Of a stretch of DNA of 64,000 nt, positions 45,893 through 54,506 are shown piece by piece. A program made the position numbers and the translations under genes. Numbering within the stretch: position 1 is the stretch's first letter; the number at the start of each line of letters is the position of its first letter. The DNA comes from Aquirickettsia sp965229725 (lineage in GTDB: Bacteria; Pseudomonadota; Alphaproteobacteria; Rickettsiales; Midichloriaceae): NCBI GenBank assembly GCA_965229725.1, contig OZ245923.1, positions 930,001 to 994,000 on the forward strand, written 5' to 3'. Below the pieces are notes generated by a model, which saw only the letters and a program-made list of their open reading frames with translations, was not told the DNA's origin and did not search any database.

Positions 45893-45918
45893 AACGTTAT
45901 TTTATTGCAAATAACGTT
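45893..45918. promoter_or_regulatory. Perfect 10-bp inverted repeat upstream of the GH64-like gene
   Basis: AACGTTATTT (45893-45902), 6-nt spacer, AAATAACGTT (45909-45918), 31-56 nt upstream of the ATG at 45862. On the minus strand TTGACA overlaps its upstream edge and TATAAT follows downstream, 28 nt apart. This is too far for a standard promoter pair, so the palindrome may be an operator with the true -10 elsewhere. Confidence 0.5.
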
Positions 45919-46011
45919 GTCAATATTTATTAAAATAATTTATATAAATATCTAAAGTTTTAGTTTTAATAACGCCTTTTGCCTAATTATAGATGGATAC
46001 TTTACAAACTT

Positions 46012-46086
46012 TGGTGCCGAAGGGGAGAATTGAACTCCCGACCTACTGATTACGAATCAGTTGCACTACCTCTGTGCTACTTCGGC
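46012..46086 (-). tRNA. tRNA-Thr (anticodon CGT)
   Basis: Complete cloverleaf on the minus strand. Acceptor GCCGAAG/CTTCGGC, D arm GCAC/GTGC, anticodon stem ACTGA/TCAGT with loop TTCGTAA (anticodon CGT, reads ACG), T arm GGGAG-TTCAATT-CTCCC, discriminator A and encoded CCA (46012-46014). Confidence 0.97.
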
Positions 46087-46137
46087 AAAATAAATGACAG
46101 AAAATTAAATGATGAATAAAAATTCTATTGTGTAATT

Positions 46138-48087
46138 TTAATCAACTATGATGGCCATACCAATGTAATTATCAGTAATGGCTTTTTTTAGCTTTTTAAA
46201 TTCATCTGTTTTAATTTCTTCATTTTTGATGAATGATTTTTTAAATAACGCATTATCAGTTATAACTGTGTCTTTATTGATACATTGCGCAGTTCTATTT
46301 AGCTTTATCCACTTGGTATCCATGTCAAAATTCAGACCTTCCATGTTCTTTATGCACTTGGATTTCACAACAGTCTTGACATTATATGTCCTAGGAATAC
46401 CAATATAAAAGTCGATCTTATTATCCTCAATGGTATCATTAACAAATCCTAAAAATTGATATCTTAATTGCAGCCCTTTTCCTAAATTAGTATGAAACAA
46501 TAAGTCATTAGCTTTATACTCAACACTGAATTTCACATCATTAACAATACGTGATTCTAAATTTGGTATTTTTGCTCTTACTCTGTTTTTTGGGCTAACA
46601 ATTTTATAGCCATTAGCAATCATAAAAAATATGTCTTCTAAGCGCCTCTTAGAATACACTTTCCCTAAACCATTGAAGTGATAAGCAATTTGTCCGCTCA
46701 GATTTGCATCAAATACAACATTAACATTGTCTTTATCAATCAGATACTCATTAGTTATAAAACTTTTTGATTTAGCTGCATCAATCGCAGGTATTTTTTC
46801 ATATTTAGCCTCTTTTTCAGAAATAACTATAGCCATCCTATCAGCAATATCCGGAAATATTCCATCAGCCATGCTTACAAAATTGGTGGGGTCTAGCCAA
46901 TATACAGCTCCATTTTTGCTTTTTACCTTAAGCATCATATGGTTAAATTGCCAAAATGGAATTGGAGATTTAAATTCAGGATAAAATTCAGGATAAATTT
47001 CTCCTCTGTAAACTAAAACCATATCAACATTATATCCAAGCTTCTTGAGTATGGCGCCTGTTGTAAATGAAAAATCCTTACAATCACCATATTGGGTTTT
47101 AGCAACCTCATCTAAATCCCTTGGAAAAACATTACCGGATATAGTACGCTTATCCATCAAATATTGTATTTTATCATTCAAACTATATGTGATGTAGTTT
47201 ATCTGATTAACCTCACTCTTTTGCTGTTTAGCCCCTTCGTAAATTTTTTCAAAGTCAGCGGGTAATTTTTGATTGATTGTTTTTGAATATTTATCAATAA
47301 ATTTTTCATGCATTCCTTGCCATGTGTTTTCACTAGTAATAGCCACCCAAGTGAGGTATTTAGGGTTAATATCACCATCACTTGACTCATCAATCAAGTC
47401 ACTTGTGAAAGGCATTTTTAGATTAATAATATCACCATCATTTGACTCATCAATCAAGTCACTTGTGAAAGGCTTTTTTAGATTAATTATAAGTTTTTTA
47501 GTAGGTTGATTTTTACTATCACTTTTTATCTCTAGTACACTGTCTGGATCGTTAACGAGACTATATAACGGAATGGCTGAATCTATTGTTATAGTAGAAT
47601 TTTCTAAATAACCTCCTTTACCAAAGGAAAAGAAATCACCGAAATATTCGGGTATAGCCAGATCACTCACCTTAACTTTATACTTGAGATATATTTTTGC
47701 ACCAACCACTATTTTTGGAAATGCAATAGATATTTGTCCATATTCTGCAAGAGCATCTGCTTCACTCGCAAGTGGTTTATTTTCTATCTCTTTTTCTGTT
47801 ACAATATATTTTTTGCCTTCAAAAATTGTATACGCCTCTAAAATTTCTATTTTTTTTCTTTTGATATCGTATTGAAGAGTATACTTGGAGTAATTCTCCC
47901 TACCCTGTTCTTTTAATATTTCATGCAAGGATTCTGCAGTTGATTCATAAGTATAATCTTTATTAATTGATATATTGACATTTTCGTAAATTATTTTGAT
48001 GGGGGAATCCTGCAGAGTTGACCACCTTGCATGTAGATTTGTGTTTAAAAAAACTAAGGCGAAGCAACTTATTAAAATTCTTACCAT
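46138..48087 (-). CDS. DUF3857 / transglutaminase-like exported protein
   Basis: 649 aa with a signal peptide (RILISCFALVFLNTNLHA), a DUF3857 beta domain (residues about 30-260) and a transglutaminase-like core. The likely triad is Cys336 (TQYGDCKDFSF), His383 (FNHMMLKVK) and Asp399 (YWLDPTN). Such proteins are periplasmic or outer-membrane associated; substrates are unknown. Residues 202-241 are a 20-aa tandem duplication. It is single-gene between tRNA-Thr and fdxA. Confidence 0.85.
   Translation of the reverse strand: MVRILISCFALVFLNTNLHARWSTLQDSPIKIIYENVNISINKDYTYESTAESLHEILKEQGRENYSKYTLQYDIKRKKIEILEAYTIFEGKKYIVTEKEIENKPLASEADALAEYGQISIAFPKIVVGAKIYLKYKVKVSDLAIPEYFGDFFSFGKGGYLENSTITIDSAIPLYSLVNDPDSVLEIKSDSKNQPTKKLIINLKKPFTSDLIDESNDGDIINLKMPFTSDLIDESSDGDINPKYLTWVAITSENTWQGMHEKFIDKYSKTINQKLPADFEKIYEGAKQQKSEVNQINYITYSLNDKIQYLMDKRTISGNVFPRDLDEVAKTQYGDCKDFSFTTGAILKKLGYNVDMVLVYRGEIYPEFYPEFKSPIPFWQFNHMMLKVKSKNGAVYWLDPTNFVSMADGIFPDIADRMAIVISEKEAKYEKIPAIDAAKSKSFITNEYLIDKDNVNVVFDANLSGQIAYHFNGLGKVYSKRRLEDIFFMIANGYKIVSPKNRVRAKIPNLESRIVNDVKFSVEYKANDLLFHTNLGKGLQLRYQFLGFVNDTIEDNKIDFYIGIPRTYNVKTVVKSKCIKNMEGLNFDMDTKWIKLNRTAQCINKDTVITDNALFKKSFIKNEEIKTDEFKKLKKAITDNYIGMAIIVD
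47371..47490. repeat. 60-bp tandem duplication inside the DUF3857 gene
   Basis: Two head-to-tail 60-bp copies (47371-47430 and 47431-47490) differing at only a few positions. Each encodes 20 residues containing PFTSDLIDES. The unit length is a multiple of three, so the frame is kept. Confidence 0.9.
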
Positions 48088-48112
48088 ATATTCCTCTAAT
48101 TATAAGTAATGT

Positions 48113-48439
48113 TTATTTGATGTTTTCATGGAAATATTTTTCATATTTCCCTTCTTCATCTTCAAAATCTTCTGCATTTTTCAAGGCTTCTTTTTGCTCA
48201 GTAATATTGGGCCAAATATCAGAATATTTTTTATTAATTTCTAACCATTTTAGTAATTTGCTAGATTCAGGTTTTATAGCATCGACTGGGCATTCAGGTT
48301 CGCAAACACCACAATCAATGCACTCCTCTGGATTAATCACAATCATGTTTTTTCCTTCGTAAAAACAGTCCACAGGACACACTTCAACACAATCGGTAAA
48401 TTTACATTTTATGCATTTATCAGTAACAACGTATGTCAT
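48113..48439 (-). CDS. fdxA: FdxA, 7Fe-type ferredoxin
   Basis: A 108-aa ferredoxin of the [3Fe-4S][4Fe-4S] Azotobacter FdI type common in alphaproteobacteria. It begins MTYVVTDKCIKCKFTDCVEV, followed by CPVDCFYEG and CIDCGVCEPECPVDA; the C-terminal third is an acidic helical extension (PNITEQKEALKNAEDFEDEE). The frame is open to a TTG at 48445, but the ATG at 48439 gives the conserved N-terminus. Confidence 0.94.
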   Translation of the reverse strand: MTYVVTDKCIKCKFTDCVEVCPVDCFYEGKNMIVINPEECIDCGVCEPECPVDAIKPESSKLLKWLEINKKYSDIWPNITEQKEALKNAEDFEDEEGKYEKYFHENIK

Positions 48440-48575
48440 AGTCAATTATTTCATTAATTTTTCTTGATTTAAAATTTATTAAGTGTATTAAATTGTTATA
48501 ACAAATTGATTTAAGGACAGTATACTTATTTTATTCATTAATAAAAGTATTATAACTAAGGTCCTAAACACTTTT

Positions 48576-48660
48576 GCGGATGTGGCGGAATTGGCAGACG
48601 CGCTAGACTTAGGATCTAGTGCCGCAAGGCGTGTGGGTTCAAGTCCCTCCATCCGCACCA
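48576..48660 (+). tRNA. tRNA-Leu (anticodon TAG)
   Basis: 85-nt class II tRNA with a variable arm (GTGCCGCAAGGCGT region). Acceptor GCGGATG/CATCCGC, anticodon stem CTAGA/TCTAG with loop CTTAGGA (anticodon TAG, reads CUA), T arm TGGG-TTCAAGT-CCC, encoded CCA at 48658-48660. Confidence 0.97.
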
Positions 48661-48679
48661 ATAAAAAAATTATTACTTA

Positions 48680-49123
48680 ATGACCAAGATTTTAATTTCA
48701 ATATCAGATTTTTACAAGGATGTTTCTACAATTCTATTGAGATCCGCTACTTCAGTACTTAAAGAAAATAACATGAACTATGAACAAATTATTGTTCCAG
48801 GCGCATTTGAATTAGCGAGCTCAATAAATATGGGGTTAGAGACGTTTGAATATAATGGGGTTATAGCATTGGGGTGCGTTGTAAAAGGTGAAACTTCTCA
48901 TTACGATATAATCACACGTGAATGTGCTAGGGCAGTTCAGGATATATCTATTTATTATTCTATACCAATGGGATTTGGTCTGTTAACAGTTAACAGCTTG
49001 GAACAGGCATTAAATAGAGCAGAAAAATACGGTGAAAATGCTGCTAACGCTTGCATTCAGATGATTAAAGTTAAAGAACAATTTATGATGTATAATGACA
49101 AAAGATATTCAAAATTCAACTGA
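48680..49123 (+). CDS. ribH: RibH, 6,7-dimethyl-8-ribityllumazine synthase
   Basis: A 147-aa lumazine synthase, the penultimate step of riboflavin synthesis. Signatures: IIVPGAFELASSI, VIALGCVVKGETSHYDII and IPMGFGLLTVNSLEQALNRA. It overlaps nusB by 29 nt, the common alphaproteobacterial ribH-nusB pairing. Confidence 0.95.
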   Translation: MTKILISISDFYKDVSTILLRSATSVLKENNMNYEQIIVPGAFELASSINMGLETFEYNGVIALGCVVKGETSHYDIITRECARAVQDISIYYSIPMGFGLLTVNSLEQALNRAEKYGENAANACIQMIKVKEQFMMYNDKRYSKFN

Positions 49124-49568
49124 TAATTCTGAATATCTATCACTTTATCCAACGAGAATCTTAATAACGCAAACTATGTATTCTATCGATATTTTGGAAG
49201 AAAAAAAAGACATAGAGCAAATTTCATCAGACTATATTGAATATCATGTTTCAAAGTATTCAAATCAAAATCTAGATAAAGAATTTTACTATAAAGTATT
49301 GCATTTTATCATTGATAATCTTTCAAGAATTGATGGTATGATCAAGCTTAATTTAGGTAAAAAATGGAAATTGGAAAGGTTGCCTAAGTTAGTACTAGCA
49401 ATTTTAAGAGTTGGTGTTGGAGAAATATTAATCGATAAGCATCTAGAAATTGCTACTATTATTAATGATTATCTTCAAATTACAAAATCCTTAAACCATT
49501 TTGATGAGTTGGGTTTTATAAATGGTGTTTTAGATAAAATTGCAAATGACACCCACTCTAAAAACTAG
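49095..49568 (+). CDS. nusB: NusB, transcription antitermination factor
   Basis: A 157-aa all-helical NusB protein, binding boxA RNA with NusE (S10) for rRNA antitermination. Markers: TRILITQTMYSIDI near the start, FIIDNLSRIDGMIKLNLGKKW, then LPKLVLAILRVGVGEI and the final NGVLDKIA. Translationally coupled to ribH. Confidence 0.92.
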   Translation: MTKDIQNSTDNSEYLSLYPTRILITQTMYSIDILEEKKDIEQISSDYIEYHVSKYSNQNLDKEFYYKVLHFIIDNLSRIDGMIKLNLGKKWKLERLPKLVLAILRVGVGEILIDKHLEIATIINDYLQITKSLNHFDELGFINGVLDKIANDTHSKN

Positions 49569-49685
49569 ACCTCTAGAATGATCAAATCATTTAAAAACTT
49601 ACACTTACACTAATAGTACTTTTCTATTTGAGATATACATCAATTTCAGTTAACATTTAATTATAGGAAATTGAGGAGAATTACA

Positions 49686-50642
49686 GTGTGGTATCCAAAA
49701 AAATCAGATGTACAATATGCAGGCACAAACCCAGAACAATTTGATAAATTAGTTCGAGTTGTTTTAGGAGGAAATGGTGATGAAACCGATTATAATATAG
49801 CAGGAACAAATCTATTAATTACTGAGATATGCCGTGATATCCAAGCAATTGCAGAAAAAATTAATGCTTTAAAAGTAAGGGGGGGGGCACAACGCGTGTT
49901 AATTCCATACAGCTGCTCTGATCCTACAAATCCTTTAAATTACTTTACAGGCCTTAAAGGTTATATGCCTAAAAGTATCTATGATCTTGTAAATCGAAAT
50001 TTGCCTTATAACCACTATGTAATTTTGGATGTTAGTATAGAAGATGATAGCAGAACTAGCATTACTTTATGCGACCCTGCGCGAGGAAGTAGATTAGATA
50101 AAGATTTTATAACGAGTCAACTAAATGAGCATGGTAATTTTACATATGAGCAAATGGCATTTGGATTACAAGATGCCTATGGAAGTGATAGTGTCAATTG
50201 TGGAAAGTATATAATACTATTTATTCTTTATTTATCTAATTACGAAAAAAACAAGGGTCCATTGGAAGAGGATGGTTTCCAGATTGTTGCTGATGATACT
50301 TTATATCCTTTAATTCGTAATCCGAATTTTCACATGGTTAAGTCAGAACTTTTTGATACATTACAGGAGATGATTGATCTAGATAATCAATCTATGAGCA
50401 ATCAGCTTGAAGCTATGAGTAGCAGTGCAGCAATTGATGATGATGATGAATTTGATATGATAGAAAATTTTGATATACAAACGAAAGATGTAATAAGGGG
50501 TATTGAAGAAAGCAATATCATGGATTTGAAAAAACTTGCTTTAAACATAAGTAAAATTCTACACTTTTTAGATCATAAACCTAAGCACGTTGATAGAATT
50601 AAAGCTGAAAAGAACATTATAAAAGATAAAATCCACAATTAA
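49686..50642 (+). CDS. Putative CE-clan cysteine protease/acetyltransferase (Ulp1- or YopJ-like)
   Basis: 318 aa from the GTG at 49686, which has an AGGAG site 7 nt upstream; a TTG at 49671 would include that site and is rejected. A CE-clan active-site layout is visible: His110 (NHYVILDVS), Asp130 (TSITLCDPARG), Gln162 (FGLQDAYG) and Cys172 (SVNCGKYIILFILYL). The core resembles both C48 (SUMO/NEDD8/ubiquitin-like peptidases) and C55 (YopJ acetyltransferases). The C-terminal 100 residues include an acidic stretch and a Lys-rich helical tail. No signal peptide or TM segment, so type IV or type I secretion would be needed. Single gene with its own gap upstream. Confidence 0.62.
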   Translation: MWYPKKSDVQYAGTNPEQFDKLVRVVLGGNGDETDYNIAGTNLLITEICRDIQAIAEKINALKVRGGAQRVLIPYSCSDPTNPLNYFTGLKGYMPKSIYDLVNRNLPYNHYVILDVSIEDDSRTSITLCDPARGSRLDKDFITSQLNEHGNFTYEQMAFGLQDAYGSDSVNCGKYIILFILYLSNYEKNKGPLEEDGFQIVADDTLYPLIRNPNFHMVKSELFDTLQEMIDLDNQSMSNQLEAMSSSAAIDDDDEFDMIENFDIQTKDVIRGIEESNIMDLKKLALNISKILHFLDHKPKHVDRIKAEKNIIKDKIHN

Positions 50643-50712
50643 AACTATGTGTATCGGGCGTGATGAAAGAGTAGAAGGGTTCTTCAACAGCATATGATCT
50701 GAATTTTAATAA

Positions 50713-50811
50713 CCTTATGTCATGATTGTTATATCTCATAAGAAAGATTTTCTGGAGGAAATTAGCACTTATCATATTTACACAATAGTTGATGGTGGAA
50801 TAATTATTTAA
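50713..50811 (+). pseudogene. Possible C-terminal relic of an ABC-type ATPase
   Basis: A short frame reads MIVISHKKDFLEEISTYHI, then IYTIVDGGIII and a stop. The ISH followed by FL and a final DGG-I pattern resembles the H-loop and end of ABC ATPase domains. No Walker motifs are present; an in-frame stop lies immediately upstream (50710-50712). Confidence 0.3.
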
Positions 50812-50822
50812 TTATCAGCTTC

Positions 50823-51620
50823 TTAATCAAAAAGATGTAAAATGTTGCTAAGACGATCTTTTAAGGCCTCTTTTGCACGAAGCGATGCATATGTATCTTG
50901 CTTACCTCCATCTGCAATTAAATAAGCAAACGTAATTGTTTTTTTATCTTTACGGACAAAACCTACAAACCATCCAACTTGCCTGTTCTTAATCTTATTA
51001 CTATCAGCATCTAGTTGTGAGCCACTACCAGTTTTTCCATAAAGTTCCCAACCATTAGGCAAAGATTCCAGATATAGAATATTTTTGGTTTTTATTTGCG
51101 CATCTGTACTCACAGGAAGTTTGTTTGCTATAAGCTTATTAATAAAATTAATTTGCTCTTTAGGAGAAATAGCAAGTGAACTTGATAGCCAGCAATTGGT
51201 CAGACCATTATTCATGCCTTTATTGCCAGATGTATCCTGATTGCCATAATTAAAACGCTTGCTATATTCAGTTAATCTCTCCATACCTAGTTTTTTCGTA
51301 ATAATTTGCGAGTACCAAACACAACTATTTGCAAGCCATAATTTTGGGTTATGTGGTTGCTTCCAACGCTCCAGCCAATTCACATAGACAGGCTTAAAAT
51401 CCCAGGTAGGATGCGTTTCATCAACTAATATGCCAGAATCAAAACCCATCAAACTAATTGCTATTTTGAAAGTAGAACATGGTGAATAGCGCTTATCACA
51501 CTCCCCTTCACTATGAATAATTTGGTTGTTTTTAGATGCTATAAAACAATCTTTAGCATTTACATTACTTGCAAATATTAATGTACAAAACATCAAGTAT
51601 AGTATTTTTAAACAATTCAT
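50823..51620 (-). CDS. Class D (OXA-type) beta-lactamase
   Basis: 265 aa with a signal peptide (LKILYLMFCTLIFASNVNA) and all class D motifs: STFK (Ser49-Lys52), SCV (Ser99-Val101, the SxV motif), YGN (125-127), WLSSSLAIS and KTG (196-198). It hydrolyses penicillin-type beta-lactams in the periplasm; spectrum cannot be predicted. Its ATG directly follows the zapE stop (TAA-ATG), so it is embedded at the end of fabD-fabG-zapE. Confidence 0.94.
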   Translation of the reverse strand: MNCLKILYLMFCTLIFASNVNAKDCFIASKNNQIIHSEGECDKRYSPCSTFKIAISLMGFDSGILVDETHPTWDFKPVYVNWLERWKQPHNPKLWLANSCVWYSQIITKKLGMERLTEYSKRFNYGNQDTSGNKGMNNGLTNCWLSSSLAISPKEQINFINKLIANKLPVSTDAQIKTKNILYLESLPNGWELYGKTGSGSQLDADSNKIKNRQVGWFVGFVRKDKKTITFAYLIADGGKQDTYASLRAKEALKDRLSNILHLFD

Positions 51621-52712
51621 TTAATCCTCATTATTAATCCCACTAGCCGCACAGTTATGCAGATATTCATCTGATTGCATTTCATATATCCTGGAAATGG
51701 TTCTCTCAAATTCAGCACGATGAATTTTTCCAATATATAACTTATCTAATTCTGTTTCTGCAGAAAAAATTCCTACAATTTTCTTATCATACATACAATC
51801 AATCAAGGTAATAAATCTCAATGCTTCATTGTGATTATCGAATTTTAATTGCGGAATATTCTCAATTATCACCATAGTGAAATGTTTGCATAAAGCTATG
51901 TAATCTGTTGATCCTAGATGTTTTACGCATAACTCATCGAATGTAAATCTCGCAACTTTGCCAGCACTTTTATTGATATATAGATATCTACTTTCTGATA
52001 TTTTAATTTTTGTTTTTATATAGTCTTCTACTCTAAGAAAATTATTAATTACTAATTGAAACTTTTCTTCATTATGTGGGTGCATAAATAACTTAAATTC
52101 CTTCAAATTTTCTTTTCTAAAATCTACTGATACATCCAAATTAAAAATCTCTATTTTTTCTAAAAGCAACTCAATAAAAGGATATATATATTCTCTCTTA
52201 AGACCGTTTTTATAAATTTCTTCAGGTTTAGAATTTGAGGTAAGAAAAATATAAGTACCATTGGCAATCAATTCTGTAAAAATCTTTGATAGCAACATTG
52301 CATCTGCGATATTGTTTACTTGAAACTCATCTAAATACAAAACTTTATATTTTTGTGAAATATCTTTTGCGAGTTTAGCAACTTTATCAGCGATACCTTT
52401 TTGTTGATTAAGATCATTTATTTTTTCGTGACAATCCAACATAAATTCATGAAAATGTTGTTTATGTTTATTATTTATTTTTAAATTATTAAAGAATATA
52501 TTAAAGATAAATGTTTTACCCCTACCAACTTTACCCCATAAATAAACACCATGCTTTTCAAGTGGTTTTTTATTGAATAGCCTGCAGATTAAATTTCTTG
52601 AATTTTCAATTTGGGAAGTATAATTAGTTAATAACTCAATTAATGCTAATTGGCTTGTATCCTTTTTATATCCATTAGTTGATATGTATTTCTCATAAAC
52701 ATCTTTTAGCAT
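51621..52712 (-). CDS. zapE: ZapE/AFG1-like ATPase
   Basis: A 363-aa P-loop ATPase of the AFG1/ZapE family, linked to cell division and membrane-protein quality control. Walker A is GVYLWGKVGRGKTFIF, Walker B VLYLDEFQVNNIADAM, with FLTSNSKPEEIYKNG and RFITLIDCMYDKKI typical of the family. It overlaps fabG by one base (TAATG). Confidence 0.92.
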   Translation of the reverse strand: MLKDVYEKYISTNGYKKDTSQLALIELLTNYTSQIENSRNLICRLFNKKPLEKHGVYLWGKVGRGKTFIFNIFFNNLKINNKHKQHFHEFMLDCHEKINDLNQQKGIADKVAKLAKDISQKYKVLYLDEFQVNNIADAMLLSKIFTELIANGTYIFLTSNSKPEEIYKNGLKREYIYPFIELLLEKIEIFNLDVSVDFRKENLKEFKLFMHPHNEEKFQLVINNFLRVEDYIKTKIKISESRYLYINKSAGKVARFTFDELCVKHLGSTDYIALCKHFTMVIIENIPQLKFDNHNEALRFITLIDCMYDKKIVGIFSAETELDKLYIGKIHRAEFERTISRIYEMQSDEYLHNCAASGINNED

Positions 52713-53449
52713 TATTGCATTAGCATTCCGCCGTTAACGTTTAATGTGTGACCTGTTATATATGAGCTTTCATTTGATGCAAGAAACAAAACAGCACTTG
52801 CCACATCTTCAGGTATTCCAATTCTCTTTGCAGGAATGTGTGCAATTATAGAGTTTTTAATATCATCACTTAAAACTTCTGTCATTGGGGTGTCAATATA
52901 GCCAGGAGCAACGCAATTGATGGTTATCCCTCTAGCTGCAACTTCTTTAGCAATAGATTTTGACATTGCTATTATCCCAGCTTTACTTGCAGCATAATTT
53001 GATTGACCAGCATTTCCACCTAACCCGATAATCGAGGAAATATTGATAATCCTGCCGTATCTTCTTTTCATCATAGATTTTATCGCAGCTCTATTTAGTT
53101 TAAATGTGGATGTTAGGTTCATTTTAATAACCATATCCCAATCCTCATCTTTAAGCCTAAGCGCTAAGTTATCTTTTGTAATCCCCGCATTACATACTAA
53201 AATATCAATATTACCAAATTCCTTTTCTGCCTCTTCAATTAAAGAATTTATTTGTAAATCATCATTGAAATCACAAATAAGTGGGTATACCATGTCACCT
53301 AGTTCTTGTTTTAAGTTTTGCAATTTCTCCTCATTTCTACCCACCATAATCACTTTGGCACCCTGGTTTGCTAATACTTTCACAATGGACTGCCCTATAC
53401 CACCTGTTGCACCGGTAACTAAAGCAAGTTTATCTTTTAGGTTGAACAT
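52712..53449 (-). CDS. fabG: FabG, 3-oxoacyl-ACP reductase
   Basis: A 245-aa short-chain dehydrogenase. NADPH motif TGATGGIGQSI, NAG in LVCNAGITKDN, catalytic Ser-Tyr-Lys in INISSIIGLGGNAGQSNYAASK, and GITINCVAPGYIDTPMT. Reduces 3-ketoacyl-ACP in fatty-acid elongation. A strong AGGAG precedes the ATG. Ten nt after fabD. Confidence 0.96.
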   Translation of the reverse strand: MFNLKDKLALVTGATGGIGQSIVKVLANQGAKVIMVGRNEEKLQNLKQELGDMVYPLICDFNDDLQINSLIEEAEKEFGNIDILVCNAGITKDNLALRLKDEDWDMVIKMNLTSTFKLNRAAIKSMMKRRYGRIINISSIIGLGGNAGQSNYAASKAGIIAMSKSIAKEVAARGITINCVAPGYIDTPMTEVLSDDIKNSIIAHIPAKRIGIPEDVASAVLFLASNESSYITGHTLNVNGGMLMQ

Positions 53450-53459
53450 AAAATACTCC

Positions 53460-54398
53460 TTATTTTAAATAATTTTCAATGTCAGATAATGATTGTAGGC
53501 TATGAACCTCTACATCTGGATAATCTCTTTTTATAAGATTTGTTAAAACTTTTCCAGGTCCAAGTTCAGCAAATTTTCGAATTCCCTTTTCATGATACAT
53601 TTTAGCAATTGTTTCGCGCCATCTCACTTTGCCTTCAATTTGTTTTACTAATGAATCTCTGATGTCACTGTCTGAATTGTAAATATCCACAGAATAATTT
53701 GCAATTATATCAATTTTCGGAGGTTGAAAATGATATTTTTCTAATTCTTCTTTCATAATCAAGGTTGCCTCCTTCATTAAGCTGCAGTGAAAAGGTGCGC
53801 TTACTGGGAGTGGTATTGCTTTTCTAATGTTCATATCTTTTATTATGTCAGTGATATTTTCAAAAGCTTCTTTGCTACCACTAAGTATAATTTGTCCACC
53901 GCCATTGTCATTGGCAATTTCGCAAATTCCATTTTGCGAAAGTATCGAACAAATTTTTTCCGCAACAACTTCATCTCCACCAATTAATGCATACATTGCT
54001 CCCAAACCTGCAGGCACTGCTTTTTGCATTGCATTTCCCCTTGCACGCAGTATTTTCGCTGTATCACTTAATTTTAACGTTTCCGCAATACATAAAGCAC
54101 TATATTCCCCAAGAGAATGACCTGCAGAAATAGAGCATAACTCTGTAGTATTATTACTTGAAAGTGAATTAAGAACTCTAAAAACAGCAACTGACGTTGC
54201 CATAATTGCAGGCTGAGTGTTGCTTGTGATTTTTAATGTCTCATCATCACCATCAAAGATGATTTCTGTAAGCTTTTGCTTCAAAGCATCATTTACAGTT
54301 TCATAAACTTCTTTTGCTTCACTGGAATTTTCATATAATTCTTTCCCCATTCCTATAAATTGAGAACCTTGTCCAGGAAATAAAAAAGCTGTCTTCAT
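53460..54398 (-). CDS. fabD: FabD, malonyl-CoA:ACP transacylase
   Basis: About 312 aa. N-terminal TAFLFPGQGSQFIGMGKEL, the active-site Ser in SAGHSLGEYSALC, and the His in PVSAPFHCSLM are all typical. It supplies malonyl-ACP for FabH and elongation. The frame is open from a GTG at 54428, but the ATG at 54398 matches the family start exactly. First gene of fabD-fabG-zapE-bla. Confidence 0.96.
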   Translation of the reverse strand: MKTAFLFPGQGSQFIGMGKELYENSSEAKEVYETVNDALKQKLTEIIFDGDDETLKITSNTQPAIMATSVAVFRVLNSLSSNNTTELCSISAGHSLGEYSALCIAETLKLSDTAKILRARGNAMQKAVPAGLGAMYALIGGDEVVAEKICSILSQNGICEIANDNGGGQIILSGSKEAFENITDIIKDMNIRKAIPLPVSAPFHCSLMKEATLIMKEELEKYHFQPPKIDIIANYSVDIYNSDSDIRDSLVKQIEGKVRWRETIAKMYHEKGIRKFAELGPGKVLTNLIKRDYPDVEVHSLQSLSDIENYLK

Positions 54399-54506
54399 AA
54401 TATAATATATGCATAATTTAAAGAACACATATTAGATTAATTTGCCAGATTATTCTATATTTTTTTAGAAATTGACAAAAGGGAATGTATTAAAAATAAA
54501 TGTTCC

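Noticed and set aside
49671..49685. TTG start for the CE-clan gene
   Set aside because: The AGGAG ribosome binding site lies inside this extension and is correctly spaced for the GTG at 49686.
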